DNA of 64,000 nucleotides from Mangrovimonas aestuarii (GCF_028767185.1 NZ_JARACK010000007.1:124001-188000), one strand, 5' to 3'; shown: positions 35,469 to 44,696, counted from the stretch's first letter. The notes: generated by a model from the sequence alone, not told the origin. A program made the numbers and translations.

Positions 35469-36455
35469 TTATTTTAGTGGCCGTTTCTTAATCATCCCTC
35501 CTTTTGCATCTTTAATACTATGCATTACGATAAAAGCCCCTTTATCAATTTTATCTATTTCTGTTTGCAACCTTGCCAGTTCCAGTCTGGTAAGAAGCGT
35601 ATAAACAATATCTGTTTCCTTAAGCGACTCCCCTCGTTTTGCAAATCCCCTCTTTCCTGAATATACCGTACAACCACGCCCTAATTTTTCAATTATAGCC
35701 AAACGAATTTTCTCATGGTGCTCAGAGATAATTGTAACACCAACATATTCTTCAACCCCTGCAACTACAAAATCTACTGTTTTGGCCGCCGCCAAATAAG
35801 TGAGTATGGCGTAAAGAGCTATTTCCACAGAAAACACGTAAGCCGCTACCGAGAAGATCATCACATTAAATATTAAAATGACATCCCCTATAGTTAAAGC
35901 TGTCTTTCTACTCATGAAAATGGCCAACACTTCGGTTCCATCTATAACAGCTCCTCCTCTAATAGCCAATCCTATACCAAGCCCTAAAAAGAAACCTCCA
36001 AAAACAGCTATTAATAGTTTATCATCCGTAACAGATGTAAACGGGATTAACTGTACTGCAATGGCCAGCAACACAACCGCTCCTATACTCTTGAGAGCAA
36101 ATCTCCTACCAATTGTAGAAAATCCTAAAATCATAAATGGAATATTAATTAGTACTAAGTAGATAGACAAAGGGATATTTGTCAATTCGGCTACTATCAA
36201 TGAAATTCCCGTTACCCCACCATCTATAAATGCATTTGGCAACAGAAACCCTTTAAGACCAAAAGTAGCAGATAGCACTCCTACCAACATAAAAAATGTA
36301 TCGTGAAACCAATGCGATAATTCAACCGATTTGTCTTTAACCTCTCTATCAAACTGTTTTCGAGCAGCTTTATCTTCCTTGTCCTTAAGCTGCTTTTTAA
36401 CGAGCTGCATCACGATATACTGAAAAAAGGGATTCATTCGGATGGTATTAATCAA
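35469..36455 (-). CDS. YitT family membrane protein with DUF2179 domain
   Basis: The 328 residues begin with about 50 cytoplasmic residues. Five to six membrane helices follow (about 55-215), with GLKGFLLPNAFIDGGVTGISLIVAEL and GLGIGLAIRGGAVIDGTEVLAIF. The C-terminal DUF2179 domain starts near 245, with VTIISEHHEKIRLAIIEKLGRGCTVYSGKRGF. YitT proteins are thought to be transporters but have no agreed substrate. The gene diverges from the TrpG/PabA gene across a 279-base region with palindromes. Confidence 0.88.
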   Translation of the reverse strand: MINTIRMNPFFQYIVMQLVKKQLKDKEDKAARKQFDREVKDKSVELSHWFHDTFFMLVGVLSATFGLKGFLLPNAFIDGGVTGISLIVAELTNIPLSIYLVLINIPFMILGFSTIGRRFALKSIGAVVLLAIAVQLIPFTSVTDDKLLIAVFGGFFLGLGIGLAIRGGAVIDGTEVLAIFMSRKTALTIGDVILIFNVMIFSVAAYVFSVEIALYAILTYLAAAKTVDFVVAGVEEYVGVTIISEHHEKIRLAIIEKLGRGCTVYSGKRGFAKRGESLKETDIVYTLLTRLELARLQTEIDKIDKGAFIVMHSIKDAKGGMIKKRPLK

Positions 36456-36597
36456 TTGAACAATAAATGTGAGATTTGGCTTATTGTAATTTAAGCATAT
36501 TTTCTATCAGTTAAAACTCTACAAAAAACAATCCTCTCACTTTCTCTTTAATCTAATGCGCTTTTTCATTTGCTTTGCACAGGCAATTATGTGTTAG

Positions 36598-36614
36598 GAA
36601 TGAGATTCTCATTC
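36598..36614. promoter_or_regulatory. 17-bp palindrome GAATGAGA-T-TCTCATTC between YitT and trpG/pabA
   Basis: The arms are perfect eight-base inverted repeats around one T. The palindrome lies between two direct copies of CTTTGCACAG (36573-36582 and 36614-36623) and is bounded by GTGTTAGG (36591-36598) and CCTAACAC (36644-36651). It looks like an operator for one or both divergent genes. Confidence 0.4.
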
Positions 36615-36734
36615 TTTGCACAGAAATTTTTACACACTTGAACCCTAACACTTTGGTTTTTAGTTTTTTTGAACGTATTTTTAATTAAGTAAGACCCAAT
36701 GGTATCACATTTAAAGCCTCTTACCCTAAGAAGT

Positions 36735-37301
36735 ATGAAAAGCGTATTGGTAATAGATAATTACGACAGTTTCACTTACAACCTAGTACACTACCTTGAA
36801 GATCTGGGAGCTATTGTAACTGTAAAACGTAATGATGAACTTACCTTAGAAGAAGTTGCCGATTACAACAAAATACTTCTTTCGCCCGGCCCAGGCATTC
36901 CCGACGAAGCTGGTTTACTCAAACCTATTATTGAAACCTATGCTTCCTCGAAAAGTATTCTCGGTATTTGTCTTGGTATGCAAGCTATAGGTGAAGTTTT
37001 TGGCGGAAACATAATCAATCTCGATACCGTTTATCATGGTGTTTCCACTGATGTTACTTTATCTGGAATCAAGGACACACTATTCAACGGGTGCAATACC
37101 AGTTTTAAAGTAGGCCGCTACCACTCTTGGGTTATAGACGCAAAGCTACCGGAAAGTTTAGAGGCTACTTCATTCGACACAAACGGACAACTCATGTCTC
37201 TTCGCCATAAAACCTACGATGTTAAAGGAGTACAATACCATCCTGAATCTGTACTTACACCAAATGGAAAACTTATTTTAAAAAACTGGCTTGAAACTTA
37301 A
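36735..37301 (+). CDS. Glutamine amidotransferase component II (PabA/TrpG)
   Basis: The ATG at 36735 (MKSVLVIDNYDSFTYN) is preferred over the upstream ATG at 36699, giving 188 residues. The class I glutamine amidotransferase triad is present: Cys in LGICLGMQAIGE, and His-Glu in YHPESVLTP. ILLSPGPGIPDE and KVGRYHSW also match. It supplies ammonia to a chorismate-using partner: anthranilate synthase (tryptophan) or aminodeoxychorismate synthase (folate). Neither partner is in the window, so PabA or TrpG cannot be chosen. It is followed 14 bases later by a DUF481 gene. Confidence 0.88.
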   Translation: MKSVLVIDNYDSFTYNLVHYLEDLGAIVTVKRNDELTLEEVADYNKILLSPGPGIPDEAGLLKPIIETYASSKSILGICLGMQAIGEVFGGNIINLDTVYHGVSTDVTLSGIKDTLFNGCNTSFKVGRYHSWVIDAKLPESLEATSFDTNGQLMSLRHKTYDVKGVQYHPESVLTPNGKLILKNWLET

Positions 37302-37315
37302 TAAACCTAGGATTT

Positions 37316-38359
37316 ATGAGAGCATATCTCTTTCAACAACTAAAAAACTTGGCCCTTACCTTTCTTTTATTTACTGCTTCCCTAATAAATGGTCTTGCCC
37401 AAAACGACACCTTGGTTTTAAAAAATGGCAACCAGTTAATAGGTGAAATAAAAAACATGGAAAATGGAGTTTTAGATATCGAAACCGATTACAGCGATTC
37501 AGACTTTCAGGTAAAATGGTTAGAAATTGTTTCTGTAAACAGTAAACAAACATTCTTAATAACACTTACTAATGGGGATAGAATAAATAGCAACCTTGTT
37601 ACCAAACCCAAAGACAGCGCAAAAATCACATTAAACGAAGCTGGTAAAGTTATTGTCGCTCCAATAGAAGACATTGTTTATATAAAGGCCATAAAAAAAA
37701 GTTTTCTATCCCGCTTAGACGCTTCTTTCTCAGTGGGCTTTAACATTGCTAAAAGTGACAATCTTAAGCAGTTTACTGTACGAAGCAGTTTAGGATACAC
37801 AGCAAACAGATGGTATTTTTCCGGGGGATATAATTCGGTAAGAAGTAATCAAGACAACACTGAAGAAACACAACGTACAGACGGTAATGTTGGGGCAAAG
37901 TACTTTATGGAACGGGATTGGTACGCTCAACTACAAGCCAACTTCCTTTCTAACGAAGAACAAAAACTTAAACTAAGAACAGCAATAAGTGGTGGCTTAG
38001 GAAAATACTTTATCCATAACAACAAACTATACTTTGGTGGTGGTGCCGGTTTGGCCTGGAACAATGAACAGTTTTACGATTCCGAAGAAAGCAGCAGAAA
38101 CTCTTTGGAAGCTTATGGGGGGCTAGAGCTTCAGATGTTCAATTTCGACGACATTAGTGTACTGACAAATGTAGCGGTTTATCCTAGTTTAACCGAAAGC
38201 GATCGTGTTCGTCTGGATTACACATTAGACTTGAAATATGACATTTTTGAAGACTTTTTCATAAAGCTTGGTCTTACTTATAACTATGACAGCAAACCCA
38301 TTGAAGGTGGGTCGGCTTCAGATTATGTACTACAAACCACTTTCGGATGGGATTTATAA
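37316..38359 (+). CDS. DUF481 outer-membrane protein
   Basis: The 347 residues have a signal peptide (1-28, ending GLAQ). An N-terminal region rich in beta strands has DTLVLKNGNQLIGEIKNMENGVLDIETDYSD. A C-terminal beta-barrel of alternating aromatic residues starts near 140, with YGGLELQMFNFDDISVLTNVAVYPSL. DUF481 proteins are predicted salt-stress-linked outer-membrane barrels of unknown function. The end FGWDL has the terminal aromatic pattern of outer-membrane proteins. The gene is 14 bases from PabA/TrpG and 53 bases ahead of the DUF502 gene. Confidence 0.8.
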   Translation: MRAYLFQQLKNLALTFLLFTASLINGLAQNDTLVLKNGNQLIGEIKNMENGVLDIETDYSDSDFQVKWLEIVSVNSKQTFLITLTNGDRINSNLVTKPKDSAKITLNEAGKVIVAPIEDIVYIKAIKKSFLSRLDASFSVGFNIAKSDNLKQFTVRSSLGYTANRWYFSGGYNSVRSNQDNTEETQRTDGNVGAKYFMERDWYAQLQANFLSNEEQKLKLRTAISGGLGKYFIHNNKLYFGGGAGLAWNNEQFYDSEESSRNSLEAYGGLELQMFNFDDISVLTNVAVYPSLTESDRVRLDYTLDLKYDIFEDFFIKLGLTYNYDSKPIEGGSASDYVLQTTFGWDL

Positions 38360-38412
38360 CGATCAATTAGCTAAGGAATTAACCCTTGAATTGAATTAAA
38401 ATAATATAGCCT

Positions 38413-39009
38413 ATGCCTATTCTTAAAAAATCTTCTCGCGCCCTTATTGTTGGAGGATTGTTTTTTATCCTTCCCGTTTTTATTATAATAATCGTTGTTG
38501 CTAAAACCATTAAATTTTTAGCGCCTTTAGGGCACTTTATCTCCAAAACTTTCAATCTGCAAAGTGTATTTGGAACAGCAGCAGTAACTATAGTCTGCTT
38601 ACTTACTCTCCTTCTAATCTGTTTGGTTAGTGGTCTTCTAATCGAAAAAGGGTTTGTTAGAAAATGGAGCAACAGTTTTGAAGAAAAATTGTTTCTTCAT
38701 TTTCCTTCTTTGCAAATGCTAAAATTCCGATTGATTGGTGATAAGCACGAAGTAGTGCATGATTTTTGGCAGGCCATAGTTTTTGAAGATGATGGCTGTT
38801 ACAGTATTGCATTCATTACCGAAGAAACCAAAACTTTCCTTACCATTTACTTCCCCGATGCACCTAAAATTGATACCGGTGAAATCCGTTATTTTACTAG
38901 AGAAAAATGTCAGTATTTTAAAATAAGTATGAAAGAAGCCATGTCTGCTTTCTACAACTTTGGGAAGGGATTGGATATTGAAGCCTTAAGAAGCAAACAG
39001 GTTCATTGA
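38413..39009 (+). CDS. DUF502 family membrane protein
   Basis: The 198 residues have two hydrophobic segments (about 15-40 and 52-76). The soluble part starts near 80 and holds KHEVVHDFWQAIVFEDDGCYSIAFITEET, which matches DUF502 (COG2928). Some members are COV-like proteins in plants. The role in bacteria is unknown. The third gene of a rightward run after pabA/trpG and DUF481, it ends nine bases from the convergent DNA glycosylase gene. Confidence 0.75.
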   Translation: MPILKKSSRALIVGGLFFILPVFIIIIVVAKTIKFLAPLGHFISKTFNLQSVFGTAAVTIVCLLTLLLICLVSGLLIEKGFVRKWSNSFEEKLFLHFPSLQMLKFRLIGDKHEVVHDFWQAIVFEDDGCYSIAFITEETKTFLTIYFPDAPKIDTGEIRYFTREKCQYFKISMKEAMSAFYNFGKGLDIEALRSKQVH

Positions 39010-39017
39010 TACTATAT

Positions 39018-39692
39018 TCAAAAATAAGGTGCATATTGCATTACCCTAAATTTAAAGGTATTGAAACTTTTACCTTGCTGTTTTAATTGCTTATAGAGCC
39101 GCATACTCCCAATAGCTCGGTTTGCCGATCCAGATGGTGCTGTAAGAGAAACAGTTTTTATGATTCTATTTATGGCATTAGGGAAAGTATCATTAAGGAT
39201 AAACTCATGTTCACGAGGAATAACATCTGTGATTAGTTTCAATCTAATTCCGTAATCCTTAATATGTTTTCTGAAAAAATATTCTGGTCCATTCTTACTG
39301 TTTCCTCCAGTGAAAATAAGTGTCTCAATATTGGGATGCTTCTTAAGGTAAGCTAAAAGGTTTCTAAGCACAACTTGTTTCATCCCCAAATCGGAAGCAT
39401 CAATTTTCTCACGAACACAACTTTGTACGATATCACAAATCCCTATCCCTCTTGACTCAAGAAATTGTTTTCGTTGATCAATCGCTTCTTGGGTAGTCTC
39501 GTAAATCAGTTTCAATTCAAATATATCATCCAGCACGGGCCAAAGAAGTCCATCATTACTGCCATAGCAGAAATCAACATCACCAGATTTAAACTCTCCC
39601 AACGAAAACCTTGGTGGCGGTAATGTACCAACAATAAGTTTGGTGGCATTTTCAGGAATAAAAGGCTCGTAAGGGTGCTGATGTACAAACAT
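39018..39692 (-). CDS. Uracil-DNA glycosylase superfamily protein
   Basis: The 224 residues have LIVGTLPPPRFSLG (19-32) at the place of the UDG motif 1, GSNDGLLWPVLDD, GICDIVQSCVREK and TLIFTGGNSKNGPEYF. These are features of a UDG-like fold in uncharacterised Bacteroidota members; some relatives act on deoxyinosine. The typical catalytic motif is not clear enough to name the excised base. It is encoded alone, convergent to DUF502 and divergent from the THX gene. Confidence 0.65.
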   Translation of the reverse strand: MFVHQHPYEPFIPENATKLIVGTLPPPRFSLGEFKSGDVDFCYGSNDGLLWPVLDDIFELKLIYETTQEAIDQRKQFLESRGIGICDIVQSCVREKIDASDLGMKQVVLRNLLAYLKKHPNIETLIFTGGNSKNGPEYFFRKHIKDYGIRLKLITDVIPREHEFILNDTFPNAINRIIKTVSLTAPSGSANRAIGSMRLYKQLKQQGKSFNTFKFRVMQYAPYF

Positions 39693-39751
39693 CTGTATTT
39701 TGATATATTCTTTGAAATTATTATTTTATTATCATCTAAATAAAATCATTT

Positions 39752-39883
39752 ATGGGAAAAGGAGATAAAAAAACAAAACGCGGCAAAATAAATCGTGGCA
39801 CTTATGGTGTACGTCGTCCAAGAATAAAAAAACGCCCTAAAGTCGAGGACAAAATTAGTGTCGACCAAAAAGAAAAGGTATAA
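39752..39883 (+). CDS. 30S ribosomal protein THX family
   Basis: This 43-residue, very basic protein (MGKGDKKTKRGKINRGTYG then VRRPRIKK) matches the small THX family of Bacteroidota, related to Thermus S31e/bTHX. It binds near the head of the 30S subunit. ATG at 39752, stop TAA at 39881-39883. It lies in the 197-base gap between two minus-strand genes. No nearby promoter box was clear. Confidence 0.85.
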   Translation: MGKGDKKTKRGKINRGTYGVRRPRIKKRPKVEDKISVDQKEKV

Positions 39884-39889
39884 ACTAAT

Positions 39890-40648
39890 TTATCGGATAA
39901 ATACCAGTTCGCTATCTGAAGACATTTCTTCACTATACCCATACCCTTCGTAATTAAACCCTTTTAAGTCATCCATGGTGTTTGCATCAGTATCTATAAC
40001 GTAACGAGCCATATACCCTCTTGCTAGCTTAGCATAGGTCATAATAGTTTTATATTCCCCATTTTTGAAATCTTTAAACGTAGCTGTAATTACTGGGACC
40101 TTCAGTGCCTTTTTGTCTATAGCCTTAAAGTACTCGTTACTTGCCAAGTTAAGGAAAACCTCATCTTCTTCTAGCTCGTCATTGATAACTTTAGCAATGT
40201 TCTTTTTCCAAAATTCGTAAAGGTTTTTGTTTTTCCCAACAGGAAACTTTGTACCCATTTCCAATCGATATGGCTGTATAAGATCCAATGGTTTTAAAAT
40301 ACCATACAGTCCAGATATTATACGAACCGTATCCTGCATTTTATCAATTTTATCTTCTGGGAGCGTATACACATCCAACCCGCGGTAAACATCTCCACTA
40401 AACGCATAAACTGCTTGTCTTGAATTGTCTTTTGTAAATGGTAACTGCCATTCTTCGTTACGCTCGTAATTGAGCTGACCTAAAGCATCGGAAATGCTCA
40501 TGAGTTTAGATAAACTCTTTGCCGACTTCTTTTTGAGTAACTTGTTAAGACGTTCGGCTTCTTTTAAAAAGCAAGCTTCTGTAGCTAATGGTGTTGGAAT
40601 TTCACTTTCAAGATCCAATGATTTTGCAGGTGATAGTACTAATTTCAT
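39890..40648 (-). CDS. yaaA: Peroxide stress protein YaaA
   Basis: Start is the ATG at 40648; an in-frame TTG nine codons upstream is less likely. The 252 residues show the YaaA pattern: MKLVLSPAKSLDLE, FSGDVYRGLDVYTL, ISGLYGILKPLDLIQPYRLEMG and NLASNEYFKAID. YaaA limits free iron and oxidative DNA damage under peroxide stress and shares a DNA-binding fold with nucleases. It overlaps no other gene. Downstream of the VOC gene at 40685-41356 with a 36-base gap, both could share a transcript. Confidence 0.93.
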   Translation of the reverse strand: MKLVLSPAKSLDLESEIPTPLATEACFLKEAERLNKLLKKKSAKSLSKLMSISDALGQLNYERNEEWQLPFTKDNSRQAVYAFSGDVYRGLDVYTLPEDKIDKMQDTVRIISGLYGILKPLDLIQPYRLEMGTKFPVGKNKNLYEFWKKNIAKVINDELEEDEVFLNLASNEYFKAIDKKALKVPVITATFKDFKNGEYKTIMTYAKLARGYMARYVIDTDANTMDDLKGFNYEGYGYSEEMSSDSELVFIR

Positions 40649-40684
40649 CTGTTGCTTTTGATTTTGAACATTCAAGGAACTAAA

Positions 40685-41356
40685 CTACAATAATTCTTTT
40701 ATTTTACCAGCCTCATAATTGAAGTTGTAATCACCCCTTACCCCAAAATCGGCTTTATACACAGGAGTCATTGTTGGATACCAAAGTTTTCGATTTTTAT
40801 CGACTAAAATAAACAAGCCTTCATCGTCACCAGCTGCACAAAAACTATTAAAATCTCCAAAAAAAAGAGGCAACGGTTTCATGGCGTTTAAAGTTCTGTA
40901 ACTTGTTTCGATATTTTCCGACGCCAAAGCGACTTCACTTATGGAAAGTAAATCTGAAATAATAAATGGTGGTTTGTATTCTGCCTTGATACGCTTCCTA
41001 CCTATAAACTCAATAATATTTTTATCGTGATCGTGAAAATAAATGGCTCGTGCTTTCCAGTTGACAAATTCAGAAATGGGCTTTCCTTCAAACTTCAGAA
41101 TGAAAACGCGTTGTTCTAACCAAGATTTGGCTTCTTCTACCGCAGCAAACGGAATATTGAACGCAACATGAGATGGGTAAAAACATTTTCTGTATATAAA
41201 CCGAAGTATACTGCGTCCTATTTTGAAGGCCACCTGAGACTCCTCATCTATAAGTAATTCCAATCCCAGCACAGCATGGTAAAATTGCTTTTGCTCGTTT
41301 ATAGCATTACTATATAGGATTACCTCATCAACTTTCATTTCCTTAATCTTTCCCAT
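40685..41356 (-). CDS. VOC superfamily (glyoxalase-like) protein
   Basis: The 223 residues include an N-terminal VOC module: VILYSNAINEQKQFYHAVLGLELL, VAFNIPF and IYFHDHDKNIIEFIGR, the last with His-Asp and Glu metal-binding-type residues. A second, shorter VOC-like half starts near 130. The double module is typical of extradiol dioxygenase-like proteins, but the reaction is unknown. It precedes yaaA and is encoded on the same strand. The start could also be Met7. Confidence 0.7.
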   Translation of the reverse strand: MGKIKEMKVDEVILYSNAINEQKQFYHAVLGLELLIDEESQVAFKIGRSILRFIYRKCFYPSHVAFNIPFAAVEEAKSWLEQRVFILKFEGKPISEFVNWKARAIYFHDHDKNIIEFIGRKRIKAEYKPPFIISDLLSISEVALASENIETSYRTLNAMKPLPLFFGDFNSFCAAGDDEGLFILVDKNRKLWYPTMTPVYKADFGVRGDYNFNYEAGKIKELL

Positions 41357-41413
41357 AAAAATAAAGGAAAGGGATCTGAAAAGCTAAAATTTAACGGATT
41401 AGTCTATTGGATA

Positions 41414-42457
41414 CTATAGATCTTGGTGCTTGACATAGTTGCGCCACTTTTCGATACACTGCTCCATATCTTCAGGAATCTCGGTAGAAAAACGCATAAA
41501 CTCACCTGTTTTAGGGTGCTCAAATCCAAGGGTTCTTGCATGAAGTGCCTGCCTTGGCAACACTTTAAAACAGTTTTCTACAAACTGCTTGTACTTGGTA
41601 AAAGTTGTTCCTTTCAGGATTTTTTCACCACCATAACGTTCATCGTTAAACAGCGTATGACCTATGTGTTTCATATGTACACGAATCTGGTGCGTACGAC
41701 CAGTTTCTAATCTGCACGATACTAAAGTAACATACCCCAATCGCTCCAATACTTTATAGTGGGTTACAGCCGGTTTTCCTTTATCTGCATCATCCTCTAA
41801 AAAAACAGTGTTCTGAAGTCGGTTTTTAGGGTGACGCCCTATGTTTCCTTCTACTGTGCCTTCATCTTCTTCAATATTCCCCCAAACCAAGGCCAGATAC
41901 TCGCGCTCGCTGGTTTTAAGGAAAAATTGTTTGGTAAGATGGTTCATGGCATCTTCAGTCTTGGCTATTACCAAAAGCCCACTTGTATCCTTATCTATAC
42001 GGTGTACTAATCCAGGGCGGTTACTTGAATTATTTGGCAGGTTATCAAAATGATAAATCAAGGCATTAATAAGAGTTCCTGAATAATTCCCATGTCCTGG
42101 ATGCACCACCATTCCTGCTGGCTTATTTACCACCAAAACCTCATCGTCTTCGTAAACAATATCGATAGGGATATCCTCTCCTACCAATAAATTTTCGTAC
42201 GGCGGATGCGTAAACAACACACGTATAACATCGTTAGCCTTTACTTTGTAGTTTGATTTTACAGCAACATCGTTAACATAGATGTTTCCATCTTTAGCTG
42301 CTTGCTGAATTTTATTACGCGTAGCATTTTCAATGAAATTCATTAAATATTTATCTACACGTAATGGCTGCTGACCTTTATCAGCCTTAAACGAATAATG
42401 TTCGTATAATTCGTCCTCGTTATTGTTATCGTTATCTAATACCTGCTCTTCGCTCAT
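41414..42457 (-). CDS. rluD: 23S rRNA pseudouridine synthase RluD family
   Basis: The 347 residues have an acidic N-terminal tail, an S4 domain (31-90, with LRVDKYLM) and a RluA-type catalytic domain. The motif HRIDKDTSGLL has the catalytic Asp155. GRTHQIRVHMKHIGH is the second conserved motif. RluD makes pseudouridines in helix 69 of 23S rRNA. The gene is separated by two bases from the PASTA-domain gene upstream, so co-transcription with it is clear. Paralogues RluC and RluA cannot be fully excluded. Confidence 0.85.
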   Translation of the reverse strand: MSEEQVLDNDNNNEDELYEHYSFKADKGQQPLRVDKYLMNFIENATRNKIQQAAKDGNIYVNDVAVKSNYKVKANDVIRVLFTHPPYENLLVGEDIPIDIVYEDDEVLVVNKPAGMVVHPGHGNYSGTLINALIYHFDNLPNNSSNRPGLVHRIDKDTSGLLVIAKTEDAMNHLTKQFFLKTSEREYLALVWGNIEEDEGTVEGNIGRHPKNRLQNTVFLEDDADKGKPAVTHYKVLERLGYVTLVSCRLETGRTHQIRVHMKHIGHTLFNDERYGGEKILKGTTFTKYKQFVENCFKVLPRQALHARTLGFEHPKTGEFMRFSTEIPEDMEQCIEKWRNYVKHQDL

Positions 42458-42459
42458 TT

Positions 42460-43068
42460 CTATTGGTCTTCTTGTCCTCTCCCAGTTTCATTAACATTAT
42501 CATTATCCGTTTCCCCTGGGCGATTACCATTCCCCAACACCAAATCAATCTTAGAGGTTTTTGATAAAGCTGTTCCAGGTTCTAAATGTTCTCCTTCAAA
42601 TTTCATTTCCAATACCATATCTTTCCCAATATTATCCACATAAATCAGCTTTCCTAACTTAAAACCAAGGGCTTCCAAAGTTGGCTGTGCCTGTCTTAAA
42701 GTGCGTTCGGTTAAATCAGGTACATTTATCTTTCTATACCCTGATGGATTTAAAGTAATATATATTTTTCTGTCCTCCTTAACTTTACTTCCAGCTACCG
42801 GTTCCTGCTCAATAACAGAAAACCTTGGATAATCAGGATTATAATTAGCTGAATCCTGAATCTGCATGACCAAATGATTATTTTCCAACTCGATTTGTGC
42901 TACTTCAATAGACTTTCCAGAAAGGTCTGGTACCACTTCAAACTCACCATGATTTGTGGTACTATCTAACCATTTCAACATTAAAAAACACAATACAACT
43001 ATGGCTACAACAGCCAATAGCAACTGCTTGAAAAACACTTTGCTTGTCAGGAATTTCATTAGGTTCAT
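42460..43068 (-). CDS. Membrane-anchored PASTA-domain protein
   Basis: The start is the ATG at 43068 (MNLMKFLTSK), giving 202 residues; an in-frame TTG at 43089 is less likely. One membrane helix (about 15-36) is followed by two PASTA domains (about 42-106 and 110-175): VPDLSGKSIEVAQIELE and INVPDLTERTLRQAQPTLE. The C-terminus is polar and acidic. PASTA domains bind uncrosslinked peptidoglycan; here no Ser/Thr kinase or transpeptidase domain is attached. The gene lies between divergent ddl and rluD, fitting a link to cell-wall growth. Confidence 0.85.
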   Translation of the reverse strand: MNLMKFLTSKVFFKQLLLAVVAIVVLCFLMLKWLDSTTNHGEFEVVPDLSGKSIEVAQIELENNHLVMQIQDSANYNPDYPRFSVIEQEPVAGSKVKEDRKIYITLNPSGYRKINVPDLTERTLRQAQPTLEALGFKLGKLIYVDNIGKDMVLEMKFEGEHLEPGTALSKTSKIDLVLGNGNRPGETDNDNVNETGRGQEDQ

Positions 43069-43173
43069 GATATTAGATTTGAACAGCAAATATATAAAAA
43101 CAGAACTGTTTTTACTTTTGATTTATTAGTGATAATTTAGCCTGACGATTTTTCCAATCGTTTACCTGGATTT

Positions 43174-44157
43174 ATGAAGAAAAATATTGCAATAATTATG
43201 GGAGGCTATTCCAGCGAATACGAAATCTCCCTTAAAAGTGGTAACATTGTTTACCAGAATCTTAGCCTCTCTAAATACAGCCCTTATCGCATACATATCT
43301 TTGAAAATAAATGGATGTATGTTGATGAGAACAACAAAGAATTCCCTGTAGACAGAAATGATTTTTCGGTTTTTGTAAACGGGCGCAAAATCATATTTGA
43401 TTGTGTATTTAATGCTATTCACGGCACACCTGGCGAAGATGGTTATATGCAAGCTTATTTCAACCTTCTTAATATCCCACAAACCAGCTGCGGTATGTAC
43501 CAAGCTGCCCTTACCTTTAATAAACGTGATTGCTTAAGTGTACTTAAACCCTATGGCATCAAAACAGCAGAATCATATTATCTAAATTTAGGTGACACTA
43601 TTCACGAAGAAGAAATAATTAAAACCGTGGGACTACCTTGCTTTGTTAAGGCCAATAAAGCAGGTAGCAGTTTTGGTGTTACCAAAGTTTACAAGAAGGA
43701 ACAATTACAAAAAGCAATAGACATCGCCTTTAAGGAAGATGATGAAATCATCATTGAATCGTTTTTAGATGGTACCGAGGTTTCTGTTGGGGTAATTACT
43801 TATAAAGGGCAAGTGCGTGTATTACCTGTTACAGAAATTGTTAGCGAAAATGACTTTTTTGATTACGAGGCTAAATATCTAGGCCAGTCACAGGAAATTA
43901 CTCCCGCACGAATTAGTGAGGAAATGAGAGAGAGAGTAAGAACTGTAGCCAAGAAAGTATATGAAGTATTGAAAATGACAGGCTTTAGCCGAAGTGAATA
44001 CATTTTTAAGGATGGTGACCCCCATTTATTGGAAATAAATACCGTTCCAGGGCTAACCAAAGAAAGTATATTGCCGCAACAAGCTGCCGCCGATGGTATA
44101 GACCTTGAAGCTTTGTTTGATAATGCCATTGAAGAGGCTTTAAAAGAAAAACTGTAA
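43174..44157 (+). CDS. ddl: D-alanine-D-alanine ligase
   Basis: The 327 residues match Ddl. IAIIMGGYSSEYEISLKSG, AIHGTPGEDGYMQ, CFVKANKAGSSFGVTKV, and the ATP-grasp metal region LLEINTVPGLTKESILPQQA are all present. It joins two D-Ala residues in the cytoplasm for peptidoglycan precursors. coaD starts nine bases downstream; the divergent PASTA gene suggests a shared cell-wall theme. Confidence 0.95.
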   Translation: MKKNIAIIMGGYSSEYEISLKSGNIVYQNLSLSKYSPYRIHIFENKWMYVDENNKEFPVDRNDFSVFVNGRKIIFDCVFNAIHGTPGEDGYMQAYFNLLNIPQTSCGMYQAALTFNKRDCLSVLKPYGIKTAESYYLNLGDTIHEEEIIKTVGLPCFVKANKAGSSFGVTKVYKKEQLQKAIDIAFKEDDEIIIESFLDGTEVSVGVITYKGQVRVLPVTEIVSENDFFDYEAKYLGQSQEITPARISEEMRERVRTVAKKVYEVLKMTGFSRSEYIFKDGDPHLLEINTVPGLTKESILPQQAAADGIDLEALFDNAIEEALKEKL

Positions 44158-44166
44158 TTTTACTAG

Positions 44167-44619
44167 ATGAAACGAGCCATTTTCCCTGGGTCTTTTGACC
44201 CCATTACCTTAGGTCATTATGACATAATTAAACGCGGCGTAAAGCTCTTTGACGAAGTGGTTGTCGCCATTGGTGTTAATGCCGATAAAAACTATATGTT
44301 TCCTTTAGAAGAACGTGTTCGTTTTATTGAAGAAGCCTTTAAAAAGCAGCCTAAGGTAAAAGTAGTAACTTATGAAGGACTTACCGTAGATTTCTGTAAG
44401 GAAATTGATGCCAAGTTTATCCTTAGAGGTTTGAGAAATCCAGCCGATTTTGAGTTTGAAAAGGCTATCGCCCATACAAATAGGAAATTATCCAAAATAG
44501 AAACTGTTTTCCTTTTAACTGCAGCTAAGACTTCTTATATCAGCTCTAGTATTGTTCGCGACGTTATTAGAAACAATGGAGACTATAGTGTTTTGGTTCC
44601 TAAGAGTGTGAAAATTTAA
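44167..44619 (+). CDS. coaD: Phosphopantetheine adenylyltransferase
   Basis: The 150 residues match CoaD: FPGSFDPITLGHYDIIKRG (with the TxGH motif of nucleotidyltransferases), LRGLRNPADFEFE, and TSYISSSIVRDV. It makes dephospho-CoA from phosphopantetheine and ATP. Length is at the low end of the family but complete. It is probably co-transcribed with ddl. Confidence 0.95.
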   Translation: MKRAIFPGSFDPITLGHYDIIKRGVKLFDEVVVAIGVNADKNYMFPLEERVRFIEEAFKKQPKVKVVTYEGLTVDFCKEIDAKFILRGLRNPADFEFEKAIAHTNRKLSKIETVFLLTAAKTSYISSSIVRDVIRNNGDYSVLVPKSVKI

Positions 44620-44696
44620 CTGCACAAAAGATTCTTGACATTAAGTTGAGTTACTAATAAAAGTAGAATTACTTTTGATTTCCTTTTATAAAAACA

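Noticed and set aside
39752-39883. Chance short frame instead of the THX gene
   Set aside because: The basic MGKGDKKTKRGK start and length match the known small ribosomal family, so it was kept as a gene.
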